A DNA stretch of 11,230 bases from JBECKR01 sp040235415. Its GTDB lineage: Bacteria > Acidobacteriota > Polarisedimenticolia > Polarisedimenticolales > Polarisedimenticolaceae. The notes beneath the pieces were generated by a model. That model was not told where the DNA came from, made no database searches, and saw only the letters and a program-made list of their open reading frames with translations. A program made the translations under genes and the position numbers. Every line of letters begins with the position of its first letter. Position 1 is the stretch's first letter. This document shows positions 1 to 7,070 of the stretch, in pieces. The stretch spans positions 1 to 11,230 of the forward strand of contig JBECKR010000413.1 in the NCBI GenBank assembly GCA_040235415.1, written 5' to 3'.

Positions 1-2
1 CC

Positions 3-434
3 GCGGTGCTCCTCGTGCCGGGCCGGCCCCGGCGGCTCGCGCCGGTGGCCGCGATGCTGGCGATCGCTGCGGTGTGGATCGTCGGCGCGGCGCGGGCCCT
101 TCCCGCGGCGAACGCGATCAAGTCGGCGCGGCCGTTCTGCGCGGCGGTCTCCGCGAGACTCGCGCGAGGCGGGGCGGTCGCGTCGTACCGGCTGTGGGCG
201 TGGCGCGCGAGCTACGCGTTCTACCTCGATCGCGACGTCCCGAACCTCGAAGGACCGGAGGCGCTGCGGGACTTCCTGTCCGGCCCCGGTCCGCGCCTCG
301 TGATCGTCGAGCGCGACCACGCCGCCGAGGTCGGGGCGATCGCCGGGAGCCCGGCGCTCGCCACCGCCCGGATCGGCTCCGGCGAGGTCGCCCTCTACGG
401 GGTCCGGGGGGCGGGCTGGCAGCGCGGGCAGTAG
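3..434 (+). CDS. ArnT/GT39-type membrane glycosyltransferase, C-terminal part (5' end outside window)
   Basis: The frame is open to the left edge of the window, so this is the 3' end of a longer gene. The visible 143 residues start with one hydrophobic segment (about residues 12-35), read as the last membrane helix. A soluble domain of about 100 residues follows, containing SYRLWAWRASYAFYLDR and then a pattern rich in E and L (NLEGPEALRDFL). The same layout closes the complete ArnT-like protein at 4720-6363: last helix, a YPL...AFYSGR segment, then LETPEDLRRW. This makes the two genes likely paralogs. Family members use a polyprenyl-phosphate-linked sugar as donor and transfer the sugar on the outer face of the inner membrane. 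The catalytic N-terminal part is not visible, so the assignment rests on comparison with the other copy. The last 40 bases overlap the 3' end of mutM on the opposite strand. Confidence 0.6.
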   Translation, partial: AVLLVPGRPRRLAPVAAMLAIAAVWIVGAARALPAANAIKSARPFCAAVSARLARGGAVASYRLWAWRASYAFYLDRDVPNLEGPEALRDFLSGPGPRLVIVERDHAAEVGAIAGSPALATARIGSGEVALYGVRGAGWQRGQ

Positions 435-1228
435 TGCGTCGAGCGCGACGCCAGGACGACCCGCACGACGTGGGTACGGCAACGCGGGCACGGCAGGCCG
501 TCGCGGCCGTACACACGGTGCCGGATCTGGAACAGGCCCGGGTCGCCGTCGGCGTTGCGGTAGTCCCTGAGGGACGACCCGCCGGCCTCGATCGCGGAGC
601 GCAACACCGCGCGCAGCGCGCGGTGCAGCCGCGCGACCGATTCGGGCGGGAGGTCGCACGCGCGCGCCCGCGGATGCACGCCGCCGCGGTGGAGCGCCTC
701 GTCGCAGTAGATGTTGCCGAGTCCGGCGATCACGCTCTGGTCCATCAAGAGCGCCTTGATCTGGCGCGGGCGCCGCAGCACGGCGCGAAAGGCCTTGAGG
801 CCGAGCGCGAGCGCGTCGGGGCCGAGGGCCGCGGAGAACCGTCCGCGGCCTTCCGTTCCGAGGGCGTCCTCGAGCCACACGCCGCCGAACCGTCTCGGGT
901 CGCGAAACCGGACCTCGAACGGACGATCCGAGAACGCGATCCGCAGGTGGGTGTGACGCTCGATCGCGGCGTCCGGCCGGGCGAGCGAGACGTTCCCGGT
1001 CATCCCGAGGTGCATCACGAGACCGCCCGGCGGCTCGAGCCGCCAGATGATGCGCTTGCCGTGGCGCCCGACCCCCGCGACGCGTCGCCCGACGAGCCGT
1101 TCCGCGAGGCCGCGATCGCCGCGCTTGACGATGTCGGGGCGGACGAGGGCGACGGCGGCGATGGTCGCGCCGCGGACCGCGCCGTCGAGGCGCGTCACGA
1201 CCGTCTGGACCTCGGGAAGCTCCGGCAT
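395..1228 (-). CDS. mutM: Formamidopyrimidine-DNA glycosylase (Fpg/MutM)
   Basis: This bifunctional base-excision repair enzyme removes oxidised purines such as 8-oxoguanine and nicks the abasic site by beta/delta elimination. The 277-residue length is normal for the family. The start is fixed by the MPELPEV N-terminus: Pro2 is the Schiff-base nucleophile, with Glu3 and Glu6 following. A GAAGGGG ribosome site sits just upstream, so an in-frame extension to 1291 is rejected. Other family marks are the catalytic-hairpin Lys58 (HGKR), MHLGMTG at 72-78, the DPRRFG strand, the helix-two-turn-helix (LLMDQSVIAGLGNIYCDEAL), and a C-terminal zinc finger with C247, C250, C267 and C270 spaced C-x2-C-x16-C-x2-C. 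The RSTHYCPRC sequence in the finger matches the Fpg form rather than endonuclease VIII (Nei). It is divergent from the phosphofructokinase gene and converges on the left-edge glycosyltransferase gene. All key residues are intact. Confidence 0.97.
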   Translation of the reverse strand: MPELPEVQTVVTRLDGAVRGATIAAVALVRPDIVKRGDRGLAERLVGRRVAGVGRHGKRIIWRLEPPGGLVMHLGMTGNVSLARPDAAIERHTHLRIAFSDRPFEVRFRDPRRFGGVWLEDALGTEGRGRFSAALGPDALALGLKAFRAVLRRPRQIKALLMDQSVIAGLGNIYCDEALHRGGVHPRARACDLPPESVARLHRALRAVLRSAIEAGGSSLRDYRNADGDPGLFQIRHRVYGRDGLPCPRCRTHVVRVVLASRSTHYCPRCQPAPRTP

Positions 1229-1317
1229 GGGGACCCCTTCGCGGCCGGGCCGCGGCCGAGAACAGTAGCATCCCTCCGCTTGCGCTAACATCGAGCCGGA
1301 GCATCGAGGAGCGAACC
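1229..1317. promoter_or_regulatory. Divergent intergenic region between mutM and the phosphofructokinase gene
   Basis: These 89 bases separate two divergent starts, so both promoters should be here. For the rightward gene the best -10 candidate is TAACAT at 1286-1291 (4 of 6 to consensus), 26 bases before the ATG; I see no convincing -35. The ribosome site is GAGGAG at 1306-1311, six bases before ATG. For mutM only a weak TACTGT (minus strand, 1267 to 1262) with an upstream TG is visible. Assignments are by eye. Confidence 0.4.
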
Positions 1318-2982
1318 ATGCGCGACGACGTCTCCGCGCTCGAGAAGGCGCGGCTCGGATACGAGCCCCGGACCCCGGACATCCTGCGCGCCCCGGCGCC
1401 GGCGCTCCGGATCGAGGAGAGCGACCCGCCCGCGGTCGCGGGCGACGCGGATACGGTGCGGCGCGACTTTCCGAGGACCTTCGGACAGCCGATGCTGGCG
1501 TTCACCGACGGCGCGGGCGGCCGCCCGGGCCGTCCGCATCGCGTCGGCGTCGTGCTGTCGGGCGGGCAGGCCCCCGGCGGGCACAACGTCATCCTGGGTC
1601 TGCACGAGGGACTCGTCGACGCCCACGCCGACTCGCGGCTGTTCGGGTTCCGCAACGGCCCCCGCGGGATCCTGAAGGGGGACGCGACCGAGCTGACGCG
1701 CGAGGGGCTCGCCCCCTACCGCAACACCGGCGGTTTCGATCTCATCGGCAGCGGCCGCGACAAGATCGAGAGCGCGGCGCAGATCGAGGCCGCGGCCGCG
1801 GCCTGCGCCTCGCTCCGGCTCGACGGCCTCGTCGTCATCGGCGGCGACGACTCGAACACCAACGCCGCGGTGCTCGCGGAGGCGTTCGCCGCCCGCGGGC
1901 TCTCGACGGCCGTGGCTGGCGTGCCCAAGACGATCGACGGCGACCTCAAGAACGAGCACGTCGAAGCTTCGTTCGGGTTCGATACCGCGACCAAGGTCTA
2001 CGCCGAAATGATCGGGAACATCTGCCGAGACGCCCTGAGCGCCCGCAAGTATTGGCACTTCGTCAAGCTCATGGGACGGAGCGCGAGCCACGTGACGCTC
2101 GAATGCGCGCTCGCGACCCGCCCCAACGTCGCGCTGATCGGAGAGGAGGTCCGGGCGACCGGGGCGACGCTCGAGAGCGTCGTGGAGTCGGTCGCCGACG
2201 TCGTGCGACGACGCTCCGAGGCCGGCAAGGACTTCGGTGTCTGTCTCGTGCCCGAAGGGCTGGTCGAGTTCGTGCCGGAGATGCGCCGTTTGATCGACGA
2301 GCTCAACGGGCGGCTGGCGCGCAGCGCCGGACGCCTCGCGGCGGCCGGCGGCTTCGAGGCGCAGCAGGCGATCGTGGCGGACGGGCTGTCGACGGAGGGG
2401 AGGCGGGTGTTCGAGACCCTTCCGGCCGGCATCCGCAACCAGCTCCTGCTCGATCGCGACAGCCACGGCAACGTCCAGGTCAGCAAGATCGAGACCGAGA
2501 AGCTCGTCATCGAGCAGGTCCGGGCCCGTCTCGAACGGCTCGCGGGAGCGGACCGCTACGCCGGGAAGTTCAGCCCGCAGGGTCACTTCCTCGGCTACGA
2601 GGGGCGGTGCGCCGCGCCGTCGAACTTCGACGCGGACTACACCTACGCCCTGGGGCGCACGGCCGCGCTCCTCGTGCATTTCGGCCGCAGCGGCTACCTG
2701 TGCTGCATCCGCGGGCTCGCCGGCGACGTCCTCGGGTGGCGGCCGACGGCGGTGCCGATCGCGTCGCTCCTGCACCTCGAGGAGCGCAAGGGGAAGCCGA
2801 CGCCCGTCATCGCGAAGGCGCTGGTCGATCTCGAGGGAGCGCCGTTCCGGACGTTCGCGGCGGCGCGGGCGCGGTGGGCGCTCGAGGACGGCTACCGCTA
2901 CCCGGGCGCGATCCAGTACTTCGGCCCCTCCGACGTCCGCGACCGTCCGACGGAGACGCTGCGACTCGAGCGCGGAGGCTGA
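1318..2982 (+). CDS. pfp: Pyrophosphate-dependent 6-phosphofructokinase, long form (EC 2.7.1.90)
   Basis: This enzyme interconverts fructose 6-phosphate and fructose 1,6-bisphosphate with pyrophosphate in place of ATP, and the reaction is reversible in the cytosol. The 554-residue chain fits the long PFP group that includes plant PFP beta and spirochaete/chlamydial enzymes; ATP-dependent bacterial PfkA is about 320. Motifs in order: phosphate-binding GGQAPGGHN at 82-90; GGDDSN at 175-180, where Asp178 replaces the Gly of ATP enzymes; PKTIDGD at 203-209, whose Lys204 marks pyrophosphate use; MGR at 252-254 for the sugar phosphate; and GYEGRCAAPSNFDADY near 426-441, typical of the plant-like group. 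Asp178 plus Lys204 is the established signature for pyrophosphate dependence. ATG is preceded by GAGGAG at ideal spacing. It stands alone, ending 21 bases before a convergent methyltransferase-like gene. Confidence in pyrophosphate specificity is high, although no assay evidence exists here. Confidence 0.95.
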   Translation: MRDDVSALEKARLGYEPRTPDILRAPAPALRIEESDPPAVAGDADTVRRDFPRTFGQPMLAFTDGAGGRPGRPHRVGVVLSGGQAPGGHNVILGLHEGLVDAHADSRLFGFRNGPRGILKGDATELTREGLAPYRNTGGFDLIGSGRDKIESAAQIEAAAAACASLRLDGLVVIGGDDSNTNAAVLAEAFAARGLSTAVAGVPKTIDGDLKNEHVEASFGFDTATKVYAEMIGNICRDALSARKYWHFVKLMGRSASHVTLECALATRPNVALIGEEVRATGATLESVVESVADVVRRRSEAGKDFGVCLVPEGLVEFVPEMRRLIDELNGRLARSAGRLAAAGGFEAQQAIVADGLSTEGRRVFETLPAGIRNQLLLDRDSHGNVQVSKIETEKLVIEQVRARLERLAGADRYAGKFSPQGHFLGYEGRCAAPSNFDADYTYALGRTAALLVHFGRSGYLCCIRGLAGDVLGWRPTAVPIASLLHLEERKGKPTPVIAKALVDLEGAPFRTFAAARARWALEDGYRYPGAIQYFGPSDVRDRPTETLRLERGG

Positions 2983-2996
2983 GCGGCGGGAGCCGC
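2983..2996. terminator. Small GC hairpin between convergent genes, weak terminator candidate
   Basis: Immediately after the phosphofructokinase stop codon, GCGGC (2983-2987) pairs with GCCGC (2992-2996) around a GGGA loop, which fits the stable GNRA class. It lies in the 21 base gap between two convergent stops. No T-run follows on either strand, so it is not a classical intrinsic terminator. The short all-GC stem could also be chance in such GC-rich DNA. Confidence 0.25.
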
Positions 2997-3003
2997 CCCG
3001 GCC

Positions 3004-3600
3004 TCAGATCGCGCCGAGGCGGTAGGCGCGGTACAGCAACAGGAGCGTGACGAGCAGGAGCCCGAGCACCATCCAGTGCTCGCGGTTCGCGATGAAGCGG
3101 TCCGAGGACCAGCCCGCTCCGGGACGCTCCGGGTACGGCGACCGTCCCGGGAGCAGCGCGGGGACCGCGTCGTGGTAGCGGGCGTACTCGTCCCCGTGCG
3201 CCTCGAACAGCCGCGCCGGCTCGACGCGCTCCTTGCGCGGCAGGTAGTACCCGAAGAACAGCCCGTACCCGGCCGCGAGCACCGCCCAGTGCAGCGAGTA
3301 CGGCAGCGGCGCCATCAGGCACAGCCCCGTGAAGATCAGCAGCCGCCCGAGATACAGCGGGTTGCGGGTGTAGCGGTACGGGCCCGAGGTCACGAGCTCG
3401 ACGGTCTTGCGGAGGTGGCCCGCGGCCCAGGCCCGCAGCAGCTCGCCCGCGGCCGCCACGACGAACCCTGCCGTCACCGTCGCGGGCGTCGGCCGTGAAA
3501 GCGCGACCAGGACGACAACGAGAGCCCACAGCGCGACCTTGCGCGCGACGGACGCGGGCCGCGCGCGTCGCGGAGCGGTCGGCTCGGCGGCTTCGCCCAA
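3004..3600 (-). CDS. Isoprenylcysteine/phospholipid methyltransferase-like integral membrane protein
   Basis: This 198-residue membrane protein belongs to the ICMT/PEMT methyltransferase group. Two signature blocks are clear: SGPYRYTRNPLYLGRLL in the middle (the G-P-Y-x-Y-x-R-N-P-x-Y motif), and near the end EPARLFEAHGDEYARYHDAVP, the E-x2-L-x4-G-x2-Y-x2-Y pattern that helps bind S-adenosylmethionine. Hydrophobic segments lie near residues 22-50, 80-110 and at the C-terminus. Family members methylate lipid or isoprenoid substrates; the substrate here cannot be told. The frame stays open to 4287, but that part is a shadow of the opposite glycosyltransferase. I chose a TTG start because GGGAGGAG lies five bases before it and a -10-like TATGCT lies 27 bases upstream. 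A GTG further upstream has no comparable ribosome site. It converges on the phosphofructokinase gene and diverges from the WaaE-like gene. Confidence 0.8.
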   Translation of the reverse strand: MGEAAEPTAPRRARPASVARKVALWALVVVLVALSRPTPATVTAGFVVAAAGELLRAWAAGHLRKTVELVTSGPYRYTRNPLYLGRLLIFTGLCLMAPLPYSLHWAVLAAGYGLFFGYYLPRKERVEPARLFEAHGDEYARYHDAVPALLPGRSPYPERPGAGWSSDRFIANREHWMVLGLLLVTLLLLYRAYRLGAI

Positions 3601-3627
3601 TTCGGCTCCTCCCGTTCGGGACGGCCG

Positions 3628-3633
3628 AGCATA
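3628..3633 (-). promoter_or_regulatory. Candidate -10 element for the methyltransferase-like gene
   Basis: On the minus strand this hexamer reads TATGCT (4 of 6 to TATAAT), 27 bases before the TTG start with the GGGAGGAG ribosome site in between. The same spacing occurs before the phosphofructokinase and VWA genes, which supports both the promoter and the start choice. No clear -35 is visible. Confidence 0.4.
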
Positions 3634-3696
3634 GCCCAGCACGCGACTCCGATCCAGACGAGGCGGCCGCGGCGACGCGGGCGACGGCGTCCGCGG

Positions 3697-3702
3697 TAAG
3701 AT
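3697..3702 (+). promoter_or_regulatory. Candidate -10 element for the WaaE-like gene
   Basis: TAAGAT (4 of 6 to consensus) lies 57 bases before the ATG at 3760, within the 159 base divergent gap 3601-3759. No -35 is recognisable at 16-18 bases upstream. The ribosome site GGGAG at 3749-3753 is six bases before the start. Nothing else stands out in this gap. Confidence 0.3.
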
Positions 3703-3759
3703 GAGGCGGCTCCGGCGCGGCGGCGCGGTGGGCCGATCGGGGATCGACGGGAGCGAACG

Positions 3760-4662
3760 ATGGCGGAGACGGCGTGGGAACGCGCGGCGGGTCGGCCGAA
3801 GGTCTCGGCGCTCGTCCTGACGTTCAACGAGGAGCGTCACATCGGCGCGTGCCTCGAGCGCCTGCAGTGGTGCGACGAGATCGTCGTCGTGGACTCGTTC
3901 TCGTCGGACCGCACCCCGGAGATCGCGCGCCGCTTCGACAGGGTCCGGCTGCTGCAGCACACGTACTACGGCGCGGGCCCGCAGCGGAACTGGGCGCTGC
4001 GGCACCTGCGGCACGAGTGGATCCTGATCTTCGACGCGGACGAGCGCTGCACCCCCGAGCTGCGGGACGAGCTCCAGGCGATCCTGCTGTCGGCGCCGTC
4101 CCTCGACGCGTACACCATCCACCGGCGGGTGTTCCTGCTCGGCCGCCGGATCCGGTTCTCCGGTTGGCAGCACGACCGCGTCGTCCGGCTCGTGCGCCGC
4201 GGCACGGCGCGCTACCAGAACCGGCGCGTGCACGCGAAGATGATCCACAGCGGCGATGCTCCGATGCTGCGGCACTCGATGGATCACTTCATGTCGGACA
4301 ATCTCGACGACTACATCCGCCGCATCGTGAAGTACAGCTGGTGGGGCGCGGGGCAGGCGTATCGCGACGGCAAGCGCGCGGGCGTCTTCACGATCGCGAC
4401 CCGCTCCGCGTTCCGGTTCCTGCGGACCTACGTGCTGCAGCTCGGGTTCCTCGACGGCACGCTCGGGCTGGTGTTCTGCCTGCTGCAGGCCGCCGGCACC
4501 TACATGAAGTGGTCGATGCTGTGGGGCTTCAGGCTCAACGAGGCCCGCGGCATCCCGCCGACGCTTCCCGACTTCGACGAGGAGATCGAGGACGTCGACC
4601 CCTGGGCGCCGCTCCCTGATGGGGACGTTTCCCCGACCGGGGTTTCGGGGACGGCAACCTAG
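3760..4662 (+). CDS. Family 2 glycosyltransferase, WaaE/KdtX-like (LPS core type)
   Basis: This is a GT-A fold transferase expected to add a sugar from a nucleotide donor at the cytosolic face of the inner membrane. Visible features are the family 2 opening VSALVLTFNEERHI (15-28), VVDSFSSDRTPEIA, the metal-binding DAD at 92-94 (FDADER), and the block RFSGWQHDRVVRLVRRG. That last block, with RRVHAKM, is characteristic of the WaaE/KdtX group, which adds beta-1,4-glucose to the inner-core heptose in enterobacteria. The acceptor here is unknown. A moderately hydrophobic stretch near residues 225-250 may anchor it. The 300-residue length is slightly above the usual 250-280. The last 13 codons (288-300) and the stop codon lie inside the palindrome at 4621-4720, so the C-terminal tail GDVSPTGVSGTAT looks repeat-derived rather than conserved. 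ATG follows GGGAG at good spacing. Confidence 0.88.
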   Translation: MAETAWERAAGRPKVSALVLTFNEERHIGACLERLQWCDEIVVVDSFSSDRTPEIARRFDRVRLLQHTYYGAGPQRNWALRHLRHEWILIFDADERCTPELRDELQAILLSAPSLDAYTIHRRVFLLGRRIRFSGWQHDRVVRLVRRGTARYQNRRVHAKMIHSGDAPMLRHSMDHFMSDNLDDYIRRIVKYSWWGAGQAYRDGKRAGVFTIATRSAFRFLRTYVLQLGFLDGTLGLVFCLLQAAGTYMKWSMLWGFRLNEARGIPPTLPDFDEEIEDVDPWAPLPDGDVSPTGVSGTAT

Positions 4663-4720
4663 GCCGCCGTCCCGCCCGACAGGAAGCCGTCCCCGAAAGG
4701 GCGTTTCGGAAAACGTCCCC
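4621..4720. repeat. Composite 100 bp palindrome, REP/BIME-like, between two convergent glycosyltransferase genes
   Basis: Left arm 4621-4655 and right arm 4686-4720 are imperfect inverted copies. They match over GGGGACGTTT...CC at the outer ends and TTTCGGGGACGGC at the inner ends, with 30 bases between them. Smaller hairpins nest inside: GGGACGGC (4648-4655) with GCCGTCCC (4666-4673) around a 10 base loop; CCGAAA (4693-4698) with TTTCGG (4704-4709) around five bases; and CCCC-GACC-GGGG at 4631-4642. The module GCCGTCCC or its complement thus occurs three times. This layout fits repetitive extragenic palindromes mobilised by REP-associated tyrosine transposases, but no transposase is in the window and copy number cannot be judged. 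It may also end transcription from both sides. The left gene stops inside it, and the right gene's stop codon shares its last base. Confidence 0.75.
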
Positions 4721-6363
4721 TAGCGGGGGTCGTAGCGGAACAGCAGGGCGTCGCGGCGCTCCGGCGAAGGGCCGACGATCGCGTGGGGCGGCGCGTCCCC
4801 GTCCGGTGGGAGCTCCCCGGCGTGGTTCGCGTACACCACGACGCACGCGGGCCGCGGCGACGCCTCGACCCACCGCCGGAGGTCCTCGGGCGTCTCGAGC
4901 ACCTCGAGCGAGCGCCCCGAATAGAACGCGAAGCCGCCGGCGTTCACGAGGGGGTAGACCGCGAGCGGCGCTTCGGCGCACGACGACCGGATCGCGTCTC
5001 CGACCTCTCGCGCCGACTTCCAGGGGTCGAGAGCGGGGAGGAACGAGAACACGCCGGCGAACGTGACGGCAAACGCCGCCGCGTGCAACGCGACGCGCTC
5101 GGCGATCGGTCCACGCCGCCTCGCCGCCACGACGGCCATGCCGACGGCCCCCGCCCCCGCCAGCACCGCCAGCCGCCACAGCGCCGGTCGCACGCCGGGA
5201 ACGACGAGGTAGGGTCGCGCCGCGTCGACGTGCGGCGCGACCGCGGCCGCGGCCGCGGCGGCGATCCCGAGCAGCCACGACGCGACCGCCACGGTCCCGA
5301 GCCCGATCCGGAACGCGCGCGGCGGGGCGTCGTCCGGGACCACGGCGGCCCACCGACCGATCAGGAGCGCCCACGCCGGGAACAGCGGCAGGAGGTACAG
5401 GTTTCGTTTCTCGACGATGATCGAGAGCAGCACGATGGGGATGACGGCCCAACCGAGCAGCGCGCCGTCCACCGGGGAGCGCCGGACGCCGCGCCTCCAG
5501 GCCGCCCAGGCCGCCGGCAGCGCCAGCAGCGTCCAGGGCATGAAGTCCGCCGGAAACGTCTCGAGGTAGTACCACGGCTCGCGGACGTGGTGCAGGCCGT
5601 GCGCCGCGCGCCGCACGACGTGCTGCATCACGATCCCGACGACGTCGTAGCCGCCGACGAGGTGTGCCGGCAGGAGCCACGCGAGCAGCGGGACGACGCA
5701 CCCGAGGACGCCCCACGCGATCGCGCGCGGCAGGTCGCCGCGTTCCCGCCCCGCACGCCTGAGCGGGTGCGCCGCGAGCACGACCAGCGGCGCGAGCACC
5801 GGCAGCAGCACTACGGGTCCCTTGGTCATCATGCCGAGCGCCGCCGCGGCCCCCGCGCCGAGCGACCACAGCGCGGCGCGCCCACGCCGCTCCGCCTCGC
5901 CCGCGCGCCACCCGCACCACACCGCGAGCGTCGCGAACGCGGTCAAGGGCAGATCGAGATTGAGCCGGCGCGCCATCCAGACCACCAGCCAGGTCGTCGC
6001 GAGCACGGTCGAAGCCACGAGCGCGGCGCCCCGCCCGCCCGTTCGCCGTCCGAGGTCCCAGGTCAGCAGGATCGTCAGGAAGGCCGCCAGGACCGCGGGG
6101 ACGCGCGCGCTCCATTCGGTCACGTGTCCGACCGGCAGCGACGCCGCGGCCGCCGCCCAGAACACGAGCGGCGGCTTGTCACGGTACGGCTCGCCGTTGA
6201 CGTACGGCTGCCACCAGTGCCCGTCCCGCAACATCTCCTGAGCCACCTGGGCGTAGCGCGGCTCGTCGGGCGCCCAGAGATCGCGGGCCCCGAGCCACGG
6301 CAGGAAGAGCGCCGCGCACAGCGCCAGCACGGGGATCAGCGTCCTGCGGTCCGCCGTCCTCAC
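4720..6363 (-). CDS. ArnT-like polyprenyl-phosphate sugar:lipid glycosyltransferase (GT39/GT83)
   Basis: This multispanning inner-membrane transferase moves a sugar from a polyprenyl-phosphate carrier to an acceptor on the periplasmic side; ArnT itself adds aminoarabinose to lipid A. The 547 residues and roughly a dozen hydrophobic segments match the family. The N-terminus carries the hallmark DLWAPDEPRYAQVAQEML (Asp28, Asp33, Glu34, Arg36, Tyr37), then NGEPYRDKPPLVFW (56-69), the standard first periplasmic loop. The soluble C-terminal domain (about 440-547) resembles the left-edge partial gene. The GTG start overlaps the kinase stop codon as GTGA, with GAGGGA seven bases upstream, so the pair is translationally coupled. 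The frame is open further upstream, but that part lies over the kinase. The stop codon abuts the palindrome. The sugar and acceptor cannot be read from sequence; aminoarabinose is only one possibility. Confidence 0.9.
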   Translation of the reverse strand: MRTADRRTLIPVLALCAALFLPWLGARDLWAPDEPRYAQVAQEMLRDGHWWQPYVNGEPYRDKPPLVFWAAAAASLPVGHVTEWSARVPAVLAAFLTILLTWDLGRRTGGRGAALVASTVLATTWLVVWMARRLNLDLPLTAFATLAVWCGWRAGEAERRGRAALWSLGAGAAAALGMMTKGPVVLLPVLAPLVVLAAHPLRRAGRERGDLPRAIAWGVLGCVVPLLAWLLPAHLVGGYDVVGIVMQHVVRRAAHGLHHVREPWYYLETFPADFMPWTLLALPAAWAAWRRGVRRSPVDGALLGWAVIPIVLLSIIVEKRNLYLLPLFPAWALLIGRWAAVVPDDAPPRAFRIGLGTVAVASWLLGIAAAAAAAVAPHVDAARPYLVVPGVRPALWRLAVLAGAGAVGMAVVAARRRGPIAERVALHAAAFAVTFAGVFSFLPALDPWKSAREVGDAIRSSCAEAPLAVYPLVNAGGFAFYSGRSLEVLETPEDLRRWVEASPRPACVVVYANHAGELPPDGDAPPHAIVGPSPERRDALLFRYDPR

Positions 6364-7037
6364 CGGCGCGTCCCTCGACCTCGCAGGCGGTCGAAGGCGC
6401 GCTTCCACGCCCGCGCCCGCCGCCAGCGCGAGACCGCGCGCGGCGGCAGCGCGGCGAGCGCGCGGGACTCGTCCCCGCCCGAGAGCCGTGCCCGGATCCG
6501 CGCGACGGCGATCGCGTCCTGCTCCCGGAGGCGCTCGAACAGCCAGCGCCGCGCTCCGCTCCGCCGCGGGCCCGCGACCCACGCGGTGGCGAGGTCGACG
6601 ACGTACACCCGGCCGCCGTCCGCGACCAGGACGTCGCGATGGTGCAGGTCCGCGAGCGCGACGCCGCGCTCGTGCAGCGCGGCGACGATCGCCTCCAGGC
6701 GGTCGAGCACCTCCGCGTCGACTTCGGCGGGCGAGAGCCCGGCGAGGAGTCGGCCTTCGATCCAGGACAACTCCAGGGTCCAGGGCCCGGTCCGCCCGAG
6801 GAAACGCGGCAGGCCGTCGATGCCGTCGGCGGCGCGATAGGCCCTCGCCTCGCGTGCGGTCAGCCACCGTCCGACGGTCGCCCGGAGGGCCCACGGGCGC
6901 GCGCCGTAATCCTTGACCGCGATCGCCCCGCGCGCGTCGTCGACCCGTCGGACGTCGGCCTTGGTCCAGTTGCGGCCGGCGATCCGGCTGCTCGCGGGGG
7001 GCGCGGGCGTGCTAGACTGGCGCGCGGCTTCGTGCAC
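6360..7037 (-). CDS. Small LPS kinase-like protein (WaaP/InaA type), altered catalytic loop
   Basis: This 225-residue protein has the core of a protein-kinase-like fold as in lipopolysaccharide kinases. The ATP-binding Lys is K42 (IAVKDYG), the helix C Glu is probably E63 (TAREARAYRA), the catalytic Asp is D130 (LADLHHRDVLV), and the metal-binding Asp is D148 (VVDLAT). Two changes stand out: the His two residues before D130 is Leu128, and the usual metal-binding Asn is Asp135. Activity may be modified or lost. It shares the pattern VKD...W.LR...GR...RE.RAYR...G..G.PR..G with the divergent neighbour, so the two are paralogs. I chose GTG at 7037, preceded by AAGGGA with six bases between. It heads an operon with the ArnT-like gene, and envelope glycolipid is the likely substrate by context. 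The gene could instead start further downstream. Confidence 0.75.
   Translation of the reverse strand: MHEAARQSSTPAPPASSRIAGRNWTKADVRRVDDARGAIAVKDYGARPWALRATVGRWLTAREARAYRAADGIDGLPRFLGRTGPWTLELSWIEGRLLAGLSPAEVDAEVLDRLEAIVAALHERGVALADLHHRDVLVADGGRVYVVDLATAWVAGPRRSGARRWLFERLREQDAIAVARIRARLSGGDESRALAALPPRAVSRWRRARAWKRAFDRLRGRGTRR
7013..7018 (+). promoter_or_regulatory. Candidate -10 element for the rightward kinase operon
   Basis: TAGACT (4 of 6) lies in the first codons of the leftward kinase gene, 52 bases before the proposed TTG start at 7071. No -35 is visible at standard spacing. If used, the rightward transcript would begin opposite the 5' end of the leftward kinase message. Confidence 0.3.
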
Positions 7038-7070
7038 TGTAAGTCCCTTGAAACGCAAGGATTTCGCCCC

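Noticed and set aside
1285..2775. A 496-codon minus-strand open frame and the plus-strand frame 74-1288
   Set aside because: Both lie over genes with full sets of catalytic motifs (phosphofructokinase and mutM). Long antisense frames are expected at this GC content.
3601..4287. N-terminal extension of the methyltransferase-like gene to give 427 residues
   Set aside because: The extension is antisense to the WaaE-like gene, has no membrane or domain pattern, and would skip the strong GGGAGGAG-TTG start.
4621..4720. Classical intrinsic terminator
   Set aside because: The hairpins are strong, but neither strand has a T-run after a stem, and the large two-arm layout fits a REP-like element better. 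Terminator activity is only a possible side role.
5235..5265. GCGGCC-type tandem pattern
   Set aside because: It encodes a run of alanines in a membrane helix of the ArnT-like protein and is ordinary GC-rich low complexity, not a repeat element.
4783..6840. A 685-codon plus-strand open frame
   Set aside because: It is a shadow of the ArnT-like gene and kinase on the minus strand. Its translation is very rich in Arg, Pro, Glu and Gln, with no domain or membrane pattern, while the opposite frame has clear family motifs.
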